A stretch of 7,995 nucleotides of DNA from an uncultured Butyricicoccus sp. (GCA_900557315.1 USSI01000056.1:1-7995); one strand, 5' to 3'. Numbered from the stretch's first letter, positions 1-6,712 are shown. Notes: generated by a model from the letters alone, not told the origin. Translations and numbers: made by a program.

Positions 1-489
1 GCCGGCCACATCGTTAAAAGTCACCTTGCGCTTATCGTCCTGCGCGAGCCGCGCGCGCGCCTTGCCGAACTGCATCGGGCCTGCGCCGCCGCCGGACTGC
101 TTGTTCATCATAAAGTACCAGAATGCGCCGAGCAGCACGATCAGGATGACATACGGCAGGAACTGCGCCCACCACGGGATAGATGTGGTAATAAAGTCCA
201 CGCGTTTCAGATCGCCGCTCTCCATCTGCGCGGTAATCGTCTGGCCAAGCTGGCTCCACCAGAAGGTTTCATAGCTGCCGATCTCATAGCTTACCACGCG
301 GTTGTCATCGCGCAGGTGCATGGTCAGCGTGCCGCCCTCGAGCGTGAACTCATCGACTTTGCCCTCGCTGAAGTAGTCGAACACATCCGAGTAGCTGATC
401 TGTTCGGTCTGCTGGGTCTGGCTGACCACATAGCTGACGCCCGCCAGCAGGAACACCAGTATAATCAGGTAAAGGCCGAAGCCCTTCAT
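1..489 (-). CDS. ftsH: ATP-dependent zinc metalloprotease FtsH, N-terminal part (C-terminus beyond window)
   Basis: FtsH is a membrane-anchored hexameric AAA+ protease that degrades damaged membrane proteins and selected regulators. Only the first 163 residues are here. Visible parts are a first membrane helix at about residues 4-22 (LYLIILVFLLAGVSYVV), an extracytoplasmic domain at about 25-105 containing the usual ISYSDVFDYF and GKVDEFTLEGG stretches, and a second membrane helix at about 110-127 (PYVILIVLLGAFWYFMM). A GGGAGPMQFGKARAR linker follows, then the KVTFNDVAG entry to the AAA module, where the window ends. The Walker motifs and the HEXXH zinc site are therefore not visible. The ATG is preceded by GAAAGGA at suitable spacing. 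It lies 44 nt after hpt, matching the conserved tilS-hpt-ftsH order of Firmicutes. In Bacillus, TilS and HprT have been reported to influence ftsH expression; nothing here tests that. The family call is secure. Confidence 0.96.
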   Translation of the reverse strand, partial: MKGFGLYLIILVFLLAGVSYVVSQTQQTEQISYSDVFDYFSEGKVDEFTLEGGTLTMHLRDDNRVVSYEIGSYETFWWSQLGQTITAQMESGDLKRVDFITTSIPWWAQFLPYVILIVLLGAFWYFMMNKQSGGGAGPMQFGKARARLAQDDKRKVTFNDVAG

Positions 490-533
490 TTTTCCTTTCA
501 AATCGGTTTGCCACCTCTTCCTTGTTGGTCTGT

Positions 534-1088
534 TTACTCGCCGCCGTAAACCTGCGGTTTCAAGATACCGATATACGGCAGGTTGCGGTATTTTTCCGCG
601 TAGTCCAGCCCGTAACCGACCACAAATTCATCCGGGATTTCAAAGCCCAGATAGTCCACCTGCACATCAACCTTGCGCCGCGACGGCTTGGAAAGCAATG
701 TACACAGGCGGATCGAGCGCGCGCCGCGCGCGGTCAGCACCTGCATCAGGTAATTGAGCGTCACGCCCGAATCCAGGATATCCTCGACAATCAGCAGGTC
801 GCGCCCGTCGATCGGCTGCTCGATATCCTTGATGATCTGCACCTCGCCCGAGGTTTTGGTGCCCTTGCCGTAGCTGGACACCACCATGAAATCCACGTTG
901 CAGGGCGTGTCAATCTTGCGCGTCAGGTCCGCCATGAACACATAGGAACCCTTGAGTACGCTGATAATCAGCGGGTTTTTGTCCCGGTAATCCTCGGTAA
1001 TGCGTGCGCCGAGCTCGGCCACCTTATCGGCGAGCTGCTGTTCGGTGAAATAGACTTCCCTGATATCGTCCCGCATATCATATGCCAT
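534..1088 (-). CDS. hpt: Hypoxanthine phosphoribosyltransferase
   Basis: This cytosolic purine-salvage enzyme transfers the phosphoribosyl group of PRPP to hypoxanthine (and usually guanine), giving IMP or GMP. The protein is 184 aa, normal for bacterial HPRT. Visible motifs are VLKGSYVF (residues 44-51, PRPP/pyrophosphate loop), VVSSYGKGT (69-77, flexible lid), the PRPP-binding signature LLIVEDILDSGVTL (98-111), and FVVGYGLDYAEKYRNLPYIG (155-174, base-binding and C-terminal region). The ATG at 1088 is preferred over an in-frame ATG at 1076: an AGAGGGG ribosome binding site (about 1098-1104) sits about 9 nt upstream of 1088 but over 20 nt from 1076. That binding site lies inside the last codons of tilS, whose stop is only 3 nt before this start, so the two genes are probably translationally coupled. 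Firmicute HPRTs are known ppGpp targets, a family-level statement not tested here. Confidence 0.97.
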   Translation of the reverse strand: MAYDMRDDIREVYFTEQQLADKVAELGARITEDYRDKNPLIISVLKGSYVFMADLTRKIDTPCNVDFMVVSSYGKGTKTSGEVQIIKDIEQPIDGRDLLIVEDILDSGVTLNYLMQVLTARGARSIRLCTLLSKPSRRKVDVQVDYLGFEIPDEFVVGYGLDYAEKYRNLPYIGILKPQVYGGE

Positions 1089-1091
1089 CTG

Positions 1092-2429
1092 TCAATACCC
1101 CTCTACTGTTATTTGTATCCGCGCGCCCCCCTGCGGGAGGCGCGAACAGTCCATACCAATGTCCTGCACGGCGATTACGCCGTTTTTATCTGCAATCACC
1201 GCAAGGCCGTCCCGCCGTATGCGGGGAATCCTGCGGTCGATCATCAGCTTCTTCAGTGTCCGGCTGCCGCCGTTTTCGGTGAGCCGCAGCCGATCGCCCG
1301 CACGCCGCGTGCGCACACACAGCGATGCAACATCTATTGTACCACAATCTGCGCAAAAAGTATTGAATGATTTGTAAAAAACCTGATTTTTTTCCAGACG
1401 GCTGAGCGTCAGATGCACCGTCCCCTGCCAGATCATGCTGTCAAACGGGACGGAAAGCGGAATTTCCGGCCGATCCCCGGGGTTTTCCCGTTTTTCCAAC
1501 CGCAACAGGCCGTATTCCCGCCGCACACAATAGCCGTGCGGCAGGCTGTATTCCGCAGACGGGTCATCGCTTTCCAGCAGATCAGCCAGGGCGTCTATAT
1601 GCTGCGCGGTAAAATCCCGCATCGGCATGCCGCTTTGCGCCGCAATCAGGCGCAGCGCCCGTGACCGCACCGCAGGGTGCGCGTCCCGCAGCGGAAGGAC
1701 TTCCCACGCGCCGTCCGGCCGCGCCGCGCACGCGAGGCAGCCCGCCGCCTGCGCGGACAAATACGTCTCGTCCTGCCGGAGCAGGCCGGCGAGCCGCGCC
1801 GCCGCGCTGCATACCGCCGGATTGAGCTGCCGCAGCACCGGCACGACCTCGTGCCGGATGCGGTTGCGCGTATAGGCATCGTCCGCATTGGTGCTGTCGG
1901 TCACATACGCCTGCCCCATATCGTGCAGATAACTCTCCACCTGCGCGCGTTCCACACCGATCAGCGGGCGGATGATATCCCCCCGCACCGGCGGGATGCC
2001 TGCCAGCCCTTTGGGCCCGGTGCCGCGCGCCAGATGGAACAGCATGGTTTCCAGATTGTCGTCCGCGGTATGCGCGGTTGCGATTTTCGCACCCTGCGCC
2101 GCGGCAGACAGCCGGTCATACCGGATGCGCCGCGCTGCCGCTTCCACGCCCTCGCCGCACGCTTCGGCCTGCGTGCCGACGTCGATCCGCTCGGCCGTCA
2201 GCGGCACGCCCAGCCGCTCGCACAACGCGCGGCAGAACGCCTCGTCCCGGTCAGCCTCCGCGCCGCGCAGGCAGTGGTTGAGATGGAAAGCCCGCACCGG
2301 ATAGCCGAGCGTCAGCAGCGCATGCAGCAGCGCCACCGAATCCGCGCCGCCCGACAAGGCCACGAGCACGTTCTCCCCCGGCTCCAGCATACGCCAGTCC
2401 GCAATGGTCCGCTTTACCGTCTCCAACAT
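1092..2429 (-). CDS. tilS: tRNA(Ile)-lysidine synthetase
   Basis: TilS ligates lysine to C34 of the tRNA-Ile with a CAU anticodon, using ATP, so that it reads AUA and carries isoleucine. The 445-aa protein shows the N-type PP-loop SGGADS (residues 26-31), FHLNHCLRGAEADRDE (48-63), ATAHTADDNLETMLFHLARGTG (117-138), GLAGIPP (141-147), the tRNA-contacting RNRIRHEVVP stretch (188-197), and a C-terminal TilS domain with VRTRRAGDRLRL (372-383) and TLKKLMIDRRIPR (391-403). I chose the ATG at 2429: it gives MLETVKRTI, a normal family start, and GGGGA lies 8 nt upstream. A slightly earlier ATG at 2444 would overlap dnaB and has no visible ribosome binding site. The gene begins 4 nt after the dnaB stop and ends 3 nt before hpt, so it is embedded in the operon. 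The open frame extends far upstream into dnaB, but that extension is out-of-frame shadow. Confidence 0.96.
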   Translation of the reverse strand: MLETVKRTIADWRMLEPGENVLVALSGGADSVALLHALLTLGYPVRAFHLNHCLRGAEADRDEAFCRALCERLGVPLTAERIDVGTQAEACGEGVEAAARRIRYDRLSAAAQGAKIATAHTADDNLETMLFHLARGTGPKGLAGIPPVRGDIIRPLIGVERAQVESYLHDMGQAYVTDSTNADDAYTRNRIRHEVVPVLRQLNPAVCSAAARLAGLLRQDETYLSAQAAGCLACAARPDGAWEVLPLRDAHPAVRSRALRLIAAQSGMPMRDFTAQHIDALADLLESDDPSAEYSLPHGYCVRREYGLLRLEKRENPGDRPEIPLSVPFDSMIWQGTVHLTLSRLEKNQVFYKSFNTFCADCGTIDVASLCVRTRRAGDRLRLTENGGSRTLKKLMIDRRIPRIRRDGLAVIADKNGVIAVQDIGMDCSRLPQGGARIQITVEGY

Positions 2430-2433
2430 GGCC

Positions 2434-3798
2434 TCAGTCCCCATGGATGCGGTCCGGGTTGGAGAACGTGGTGTACTGGCCGACCCATTGCAGCTCAACC
2501 GTACCCGTTGCGCCGTGGCGGTTTTTCGCGATGATAATTTCTGCGATATTTTTGTTCTCGCTCTCGTCGTCGTAATAATCGTCTCGATAAATAAACATAA
2601 CAATGTCCGCGTCCTGCTCGATGGCGCCGGATTCACGCAGGTCGGACAGCATCGGACGCTTGTCCGAACGCTGCTCGGATGCACGCGACAGCTGCGACAG
2701 GCACACGACCGGCACATTCAGCTCTTTGGCCATGATCTTGAGCGAACGCGAAATCTCCGCGACCTCCTGCACACGGTTATCCATGTGCCGCCCGCCGACA
2801 TGCATCAGCTGGAGATAGTCGATCACGATCAGGCCCAGTTCCTCGCCCAGACGGCGGCACTTCGCCTTGATCTCCGCAACCGTGATGGCAGGGTTGTCGT
2901 CCACATAGATATTCAGCCCCGCCAGCACGCCCGACGCGCGGGCGATCTTGACCCAGTCGTCACCGTCCAGATTGCCGGTTTTGAGCTTTTGCGATTCGAT
3001 CAGCGCCTCGCTGGACAGGAAACGGCTCGCCAGCTGTTCCTTGCCCATCTCAAGCTGGAACACGCACACGCCCGTACCTTTTTTGTACCCGCGCGGCTTG
3101 TCCTTGACGCTCGCCTTAGCCGCGTTGAGCGCTATGTTAAGCGCAAACGCGGTCTTGCCCATGCCGGGACGCGCCGCAATCAGAATCAGGTCGGACTTGT
3201 TCAGGCCGGTCAGCGCGGTGTCCAGCGCATGGAAGCCTGTAGACATGCCCGGGATATCGCTGTCCGACTTGGCACGCTCATCCAGCTCGGTATACAGGTC
3301 TGCAATGACCTCGCTGAGTTTGGACAGGCCCTTGATCTCGCGCCCCTGCCGGATGCTGTAGATGCGCTGCTCCGCCAGTTCCGCGATGCTGGACGCCTCG
3401 CCATGTGCCTCGAGCGCGTTCTGCTGGATCTCGCCGCCAGCATCTGCCAGCTGGCGCAGCAGGCTCTTATCGCGCACAATGCGCACGTATTCGTTCACGT
3501 TGCGCGCGCCCGGCGTGACCTCCATCAGCTGGAACAGGTACGCGCGGCCGCCCGCCTCGTCATAATAGCCCATACGGGTCAGCATATCGAGCACGGTAAC
3601 CGGGTCGATGCGCTGCGCGCCGTTGAACATGGAGTAAATGGTCTCAAAGATGCGCTTGTTCTCATCCGCATAGAAATCGTCCGCGCGCACCTGTTCGATC
3701 ACCTCGGGGATGCAGTTCGGGTCAACCAGCATCGCGCCGAGCAGCGACTGCTCCGCCGTCAGGTCCTGCGGCACCTGCCGCATGAGAAGCTCGTCCAA
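2434..3798 (-). CDS. dnaB: Replicative DNA helicase DnaB (called DnaC in Bacillus)
   Basis: DnaB is the hexameric 5'-3' helicase that unwinds the fork and recruits primase. The 454-aa product is of normal size. An N-terminal helical DnaB domain covers about residues 8-110 (VPQDLTAEQSLLGAML...). The RecA-like ATPase core follows, with Walker A ARPGMGKTAF (209-218), VFQLEMGKEQL (246-256), Walker B LIVIDYLQLM (323-332), VVCLSQLSRASEQR (364-377), RESGAIEQDADIVMFIYRD (388-406) and KNRHGATG (425-432). No intein interrupts the motifs. I chose the TTG at 3798 because AGGTGG (3806-3811) sits exactly 7 nt upstream and the product begins MDELLMRQVPQDLTAEQ, the family norm. The frame is open for 37 more codons upstream, but those codons would be made of the heptamer array and hairpins and look like no DnaB. 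It follows rplI after an unusual 273-nt gap. Confidence 0.97.
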   Translation of the reverse strand: MDELLMRQVPQDLTAEQSLLGAMLVDPNCIPEVIEQVRADDFYADENKRIFETIYSMFNGAQRIDPVTVLDMLTRMGYYDEAGGRAYLFQLMEVTPGARNVNEYVRIVRDKSLLRQLADAGGEIQQNALEAHGEASSIAELAEQRIYSIRQGREIKGLSKLSEVIADLYTELDERAKSDSDIPGMSTGFHALDTALTGLNKSDLILIAARPGMGKTAFALNIALNAAKASVKDKPRGYKKGTGVCVFQLEMGKEQLASRFLSSEALIESQKLKTGNLDGDDWVKIARASGVLAGLNIYVDDNPAITVAEIKAKCRRLGEELGLIVIDYLQLMHVGGRHMDNRVQEVAEISRSLKIMAKELNVPVVCLSQLSRASEQRSDKRPMLSDLRESGAIEQDADIVMFIYRDDYYDDESENKNIAEIIIAKNRHGATGTVELQWVGQYTTFSNPDRIHGD

Positions 3799-3805
3799 AA
3801 CCGCA

Positions 3806-3811
3806 CCACCT
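3806..3811 (-). promoter_or_regulatory. Ribosome binding site fixing the TTG start of dnaB
   Basis: On the coding strand this reads AGGTGG within GAAAGGTGG, 7 nt before the TTG at 3798. No ATG or GTG in the dnaB frame has comparable spacing; the in-frame ATG at 3783 would be 22 nt away. It is what decides the start. Confidence 0.8.
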
Positions 3812-3819
3812 TTCGCATG

Positions 3820-3854
3820 GAAAATTGAAAATTGAAAATGGAGAATGGAAAATG
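3820..3854. repeat. Five-copy tandem heptamer array (GAAAATT/G) in the dnaB leader
   Basis: On the plus strand five contiguous 7-bp units can be read: GAAAATT, GAAAATT, GAAAATG, GAGAATG, GAAAATG. In the rplI-dnaB transcript direction this is a pyrimidine-rich run of CATTTTC/AATTTTC units ending 8 nt upstream of the dnaB ribosome binding site. It contrasts sharply in composition with the GC-rich surroundings. I recall similar (A)ATTTTC runs in intergenic DNA of other gut bacteria, but this is memory and not checked here. It could be a neutral microsatellite, a spacer keeping the ribosome binding site unstructured after the hairpins, or the end of a dispersed repeat. No function is assigned. 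Confidence 0.85.
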
Positions 3855-3881
3855 CCGTTCCGGGTCCCCCTGCCCGCCACA

Positions 3882-4065
3882 GCGGATCGCGCCATGCGCG
3901 ATATTCCAATCCGCAAACCGCCGCGCGGTTTGCATCAAAACGCCCAGCTCTGCCGGGTGTTTTGATACCCCGACCCAGCCGCCCTGGGCGGCGGCATTCG
4001 GGTATCGGGACATGGTTTCTCCGGAACCATGTCCCGTATATAGGGGGCTTGTGAAGCCCCCTATA
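3882..4065. repeat. Array of six consecutive stem-loops between rplI and dnaB
   Basis: Six inverted repeats tile this stretch almost without gaps. (A) 3886-3892/3896-3902, 7 bp, 3-nt loop; an alternative outer arm, 3882-3887/3909-3914, would enclose part of it. (B) 3913-3920/3926-3933, 8 bp, 5-nt loop. (C) 3934-3945/3955-3966, 12 bp with one G·T position, 9-nt loop. (D) outer 3964-3970/4000-4006, 7 bp, with an inner 3978-3983/3987-3992, 6 bp. (E) 4006-4017/4025-4036, 12 bp perfect, 7-nt loop. (F) 4039-4050/4054-4065, 12 bp perfect, 3-nt loop. C and D share three bases and D and E share one, so neighbouring stems compete at their feet. None is followed by a U-tract in the operon direction, so this is not a classical terminator. 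It may be a composite dispersed repeat, or a structured RNA separating rplI from dnaB expression. The pairing is directly visible; function is unknown. Confidence 0.85.
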
Positions 4066-4071
4066 AGTGTT

Positions 4072-4518
4072 TTACGCTTCTACGACCTGCACCAGAATCT
4101 CGCCCGCGATATCCTGATACAGCTTGGCCTTGACGCGGTGCACCCCGAAGGTCTTGATCGGCTCCTCGAGTACAATCTTCTGCTTGGGCACGTTCAGGCC
4201 GTACTGCTTGTTCAGTTCCTCCGCGATTTCCTTGGAGGTCACCGCACCGAACAGACGTCCGCCCGAGCCGCCCTTAGCCGGTACCTTAACCGGGCTGACC
4301 TTGAGCTTTTCCGCCGCCTCGCGCGCCGCCTGCTGCTCAAGCGCGACCTTGCGCGCGTGCGCCTCGTCCTGTGCCTTTTTCACATTCAGATTATCCGCCG
4401 TGGCAGGCTCCGCCAGTCCGCGCGGCATGAGGAAATTACGGCCGTAGCCCTCGCTGACCTCGATCAGGTCGCCCTTCTTGCCCTTGCCCTTGACGTCGGC
4501 CTTGAGAATAACTTTCAT
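4072..4518 (-). CDS. rplI: 50S ribosomal protein L9
   Basis: L9 binds 23S rRNA near the L1 stalk of the large subunit and helps limit frame slippage. The 148-aa length equals the family norm. The N-terminal rRNA-binding domain begins [36 protein letters not shown], matching the L9 signature (G-x-x-G-x-x-x-x-V-x-x-G-Y-x-x-N-x-L). A long alanine- and lysine-rich connecting helix covers about residues 41-75 ([26 protein letters not shown]), and the C-terminal domain contains [36 protein letters not shown] (4529-4534) sits 10 nt upstream of the ATG. It lies 48 nt after gdpP and before dnaB, the same gdpP-rplI-dnaB order known from Bacillus. The stop is followed after only 6 nt by the first hairpin of the array. 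Confidence 0.97.
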   Translation of the reverse strand: MKVILKADVKGKGKKGDLIEVSEGYGRNFLMPRGLAEPATADNLNVKKAQDEAHARKVALEQQAAREAAEKLKVSPVKVPAKGGSGGRLFGAVTSKEIAEELNKQYGLNVPKQKIVLEEPIKTFGVHRVKAKLYQDIAGEILVQVVEA

Positions 4519-4566
4519 AACTGATTGACTCCTTTTTGTTTCAAACTGGAATATGGATACAGGGAA

Positions 4567-6564
4567 TTATTTATCCTCTGTTTTTTCTGTCCCCTGATCG
4601 GCAAAATAGCCCTCGATTGCCTGGGTAATCAGGCGGTCCGCCTCCTCAGGCGTGGTGTTTTTCAGTTGGGCGCCCGCTGCCGAATGGTTGCCGCCGCCGC
4701 CCAGCCGCTCCATGAGCAGCTGCACATTGACCTGTCCGGATGCACGCGCGGAAACCACCATATCGTCCCCGCGGCGGAACGCCACGACGCTCGCGCGCGT
4801 GCCGATAATGGAGAGCAGCTCGTCCGCCGCCTGCGCGGCCGCGATACGGTCCACCTCTTCATCCGTGACGGCAAAGATAACACCCTGCCCGCAGTTGCGC
4901 GCGGAGGAAATAATCTTCTGGCGCTCCATGTACTGGTCAAAGCTGGATTGGAACAGGCGTTTGACGTCGCTCGCCTCCGCGCCAGCACGGCGCAGATACG
5001 CCGCCGCCTCGAAGGTGCGGACGCCTGTACGGGTAGAAAAGCCCTTCGTATCCAGATAAATGCCTGCGAGCATGGCCTCGGCTTCGCCCGTCAGGATGCC
5101 GCTGGTCGGCACCAGGTACTGCAGCAGCTCGCTGACCAGTTCGGATGCCGAGGACGCGTACGGCTCATGCAGCGAAACCACCGCATTTTCAATATAATCC
5201 GCCGCTCGGCGATGATGGTCAATCACCGCAACTTTATTGATCGACTGCAGCAGTGCTTCGCTCTCCACATAGCCCGGCCGGTTAACGTCCACGACGATCA
5301 GCAGCGTGTTGTAATCGCACATAATCATCGCGTCTTCCGCGCTGATGAATACATCTTTGTATTCCGGCAGCGTTTCAAGGCGCTCAATCAGTTCGGTCGC
5401 CATGGTGTGGTTCTGATCCACCACAATATGCACCGGCTTGCCCTTGACGCGCGCCGCGCATACCATGCCGGCCGCTGCACCAACCGCATCCATATCGCTG
5501 TTGCGGTGGCCCATCACCAGCACCTGCGAGGAATCACGAATCAGCTGGCTGAGCGCATTGGCAACCACGCGGCTTTTGACCTTGGTACGCTTTTCGACCT
5601 CTTCACTCAGGCCGCCATAGAACTCAAATGAGTAGCGGTTTTTGATAACCGCCTGGTCGCCGCCGCGGGACAGCGCCATGTCGATCGCCAGGCCGGCATA
5701 CTGGTAGCTTTCCGCCAGCGTATCGCCGTCCTTGCCGATGCCGATGGACAGGGTTGCAACCACACCTTCATGGTTTTGAATGTCGCGCACCTCCTGCAGC
5801 ACCGCAAACTTGCGTGCAGCCAGCTTGTCCAGCTCAGCGTTCTCAATGATGAAGATATACTTGTCGCGGTCGTATTTGCGGAGCACTGCGCTGCAATCCC
5901 TCGTCCATGCAGACAGGCGCTTGTCAATCCCCGCTAAAATATCGGATTTCTCCGAGTCAGTCGCGTTTTTCATCAGCTCTTCATAGTTGTCGATCGCGAT
6001 GACTGCAATCGCAGGATGGCGCGTCTCTGCTTCGTCGCGCAGATGGACAAACTCCGTACAGTCAATGAAATGCAGCATCATCATCTGCCCTGCGCCGCTC
6101 GGGATCATGCTGCCGAACACGTGGTAAGCCCTTCGCCCCATGCGCAGCTCCCCCGGGAACTCGGTCTTGCCCTCAATCAGCCAGCGGGTCTCGAAGGTCG
6201 GCGCAAGCTCGGTCATACGCATGTGGCGCGCGCCGGCAAAATGCCCGCTGATCTCGGCAAAGGAGTTGTTCGACCATACAATCTCCCCGGTTGTCGCCAG
6301 TGCGACAACCGTCGGCAACGGCGAGGCAGTCACCGCGGGATGTACCTCTCCACCTTCAACCCGGATGTTTTCCATCAGTTCCTGCACATATCGTCTGCGC
6401 GCATTTTCGCTGTGCAGCGATACCATCCGCAGTATCACGCAAAGTGCGATGCCGATCACACCGTACGGTACGGAAAAATACAGTCCGCCCAATGCAAACA
6501 GCAGGAACAGCACATAAAGCAGGCGGTTTCCTGGTGCCAGCGCTTTCTCCAAACGGTTTTTCAA
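4567..6564 (-). CDS. gdpP: GdpP-type membrane c-di-AMP phosphodiesterase (DHH/DHHA1)
   Basis: GdpP (YybT) hydrolyses cyclic di-AMP to pApA and so affects potassium, osmotic and cell-wall homeostasis. The 665-aa protein has the full family layout: two membrane helices (about residues 14-30 and 33-49), a PAS-like domain (about 80-170), a degenerate GGDEF domain (about 185-310), and a DHH-DHHA1 phosphodiesterase (about 340-655). Metal ligands appear intact: H353, D357 and D359 in GHRNSDMDAVG, D426 in LIVVDVN, DHH at 449-451, and D505 in GIYLDTKGF. The usual GGDEF signature is replaced by KYDRDKY (230-236), as expected for a non-cyclase sensory domain. The DHHA1 glycine motif reads GGGGNHSAAGAQL (622-634), with Asn where I expect His. 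The start is TTG, not ATG, supported by AAAGGGGG (6573-6580) 8 nt upstream. It is the first gene of the leftward operon and has its own promoter. Confidence 0.95.
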   Translation of the reverse strand: MKNRLEKALAPGNRLLYVLFLLFALGGLYFSVPYGVIGIALCVILRMVSLHSENARRRYVQELMENIRVEGGEVHPAVTASPLPTVVALATTGEIVWSNNSFAEISGHFAGARHMRMTELAPTFETRWLIEGKTEFPGELRMGRRAYHVFGSMIPSGAGQMMMLHFIDCTEFVHLRDEAETRHPAIAVIAIDNYEELMKNATDSEKSDILAGIDKRLSAWTRDCSAVLRKYDRDKYIFIIENAELDKLAARKFAVLQEVRDIQNHEGVVATLSIGIGKDGDTLAESYQYAGLAIDMALSRGGDQAVIKNRYSFEFYGGLSEEVEKRTKVKSRVVANALSQLIRDSSQVLVMGHRNSDMDAVGAAAGMVCAARVKGKPVHIVVDQNHTMATELIERLETLPEYKDVFISAEDAMIMCDYNTLLIVVDVNRPGYVESEALLQSINKVAVIDHHRRAADYIENAVVSLHEPYASSASELVSELLQYLVPTSGILTGEAEAMLAGIYLDTKGFSTRTGVRTFEAAAYLRRAGAEASDVKRLFQSSFDQYMERQKIISSARNCGQGVIFAVTDEEVDRIAAAQAADELLSIIGTRASVVAFRRGDDMVVSARASGQVNVQLLMERLGGGGNHSAAGAQLKNTTPEEADRLITQAIEGYFADQGTEKTEDK

Positions 6565-6572
6565 ATTCCCGT

Positions 6573-6580
6573 CCCCCTTT
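6573..6580 (-). promoter_or_regulatory. Ribosome binding site fixing the TTG start of gdpP
   Basis: The coding strand reads AAAGGGGG, 8 nt before the TTG at 6564. No in-frame ATG with a better site is present nearby, and the product from this TTG starts just ahead of the first membrane helix, as usual for the family. Confidence 0.75.
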
Positions 6581-6602
6581 ACGGACGCAAAGATACAGGT
6601 TA

Positions 6603-6631
6603 ATTATAGCATCGCCGTGCGGCAATGTAAA
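6603..6631 (-). promoter_or_regulatory. Sigma-A-type promoter for gdpP and the leftward operon
   Basis: Read on the minus strand, TTTACA (6626-6631) and a perfect TATAAT (6603-6608) are separated by exactly 17 bp. The predicted start of transcription is near 6596, giving a leader of about 31 nt before the TTG of gdpP. This is the best promoter match in the window. It probably serves gdpP, rplI and, by read-through, the genes beyond. Confidence 0.8.
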
Positions 6632-6650
6632 CAAAAATCGTATATGGAGA

Positions 6651-6679
6651 TTGTGTTTTCATCCAAAACATGATACAGT
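6651..6679 (+). promoter_or_regulatory. Possible promoter of the VOC-family gene
   Basis: TTGTGT (6651-6656) and TACAGT (6674-6679) are spaced 17 bp apart and lie upstream of a strong ribosome binding site. Each hexamer has two mismatches to consensus, so this is a weak prediction made plausible by the divergent layout. Confidence 0.4.
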
Positions 6680-6682
6680 ATC
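6672..6682. promoter_or_regulatory. Short dyad GATAC-A-GTATC overlapping the possible -10
   Basis: A perfect 5-1-5 inverted repeat covers the putative -10 of the VOC-family gene. A repressor-type operator would be placed like this, but an 11-bp dyad can arise by chance and no regulator is encoded nearby. Confidence 0.3.
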
Positions 6683-6712
6683 GTCACAATATTTTTCAGG
6701 AGGTTTATGATT

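Noticed and set aside
522..1370. Plus-strand open frame of 282 codons across hpt and the end of tilS
   Set aside because: It crosses two well-supported minus-strand genes and shows no domain pattern or convincing ribosome binding site.
2430..2444. Upstream ATG (2444) as the tilS start, overlapping dnaB
   Set aside because: No ribosome binding site precedes it, whereas the ATG at 2429 has GGGGA at 8 nt and gives the family-typical N-terminus.
2404..3828. A long plus-strand open frame (474 codons) opposite dnaB
   Set aside because: It is exactly antisense to dnaB, matches no family I recognise, and is explained by GC-rich codon bias of the real gene.
3820..3854. The heptamer array as a CRISPR-like repeat
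   Set aside because: Units are 7 bp and contiguous without spacers; no cas genes are present.
3759..4013. Open frames through the hairpin/heptamer region (for example the one containing FPFSIFNFQF)
   Set aside because: The residues are translations of the heptamer array and palindromes; there is no good start site and the nucleotide structure explains the sequence.
4039..4065. Hairpin F as an intrinsic terminator after rplI
   Set aside because: The 12-bp stem is strong and well placed, but no U-tract follows it in the rplI direction (TACGGGAC follows) and dnaB lies downstream in the same orientation. Bidirectional termination cannot be excluded.
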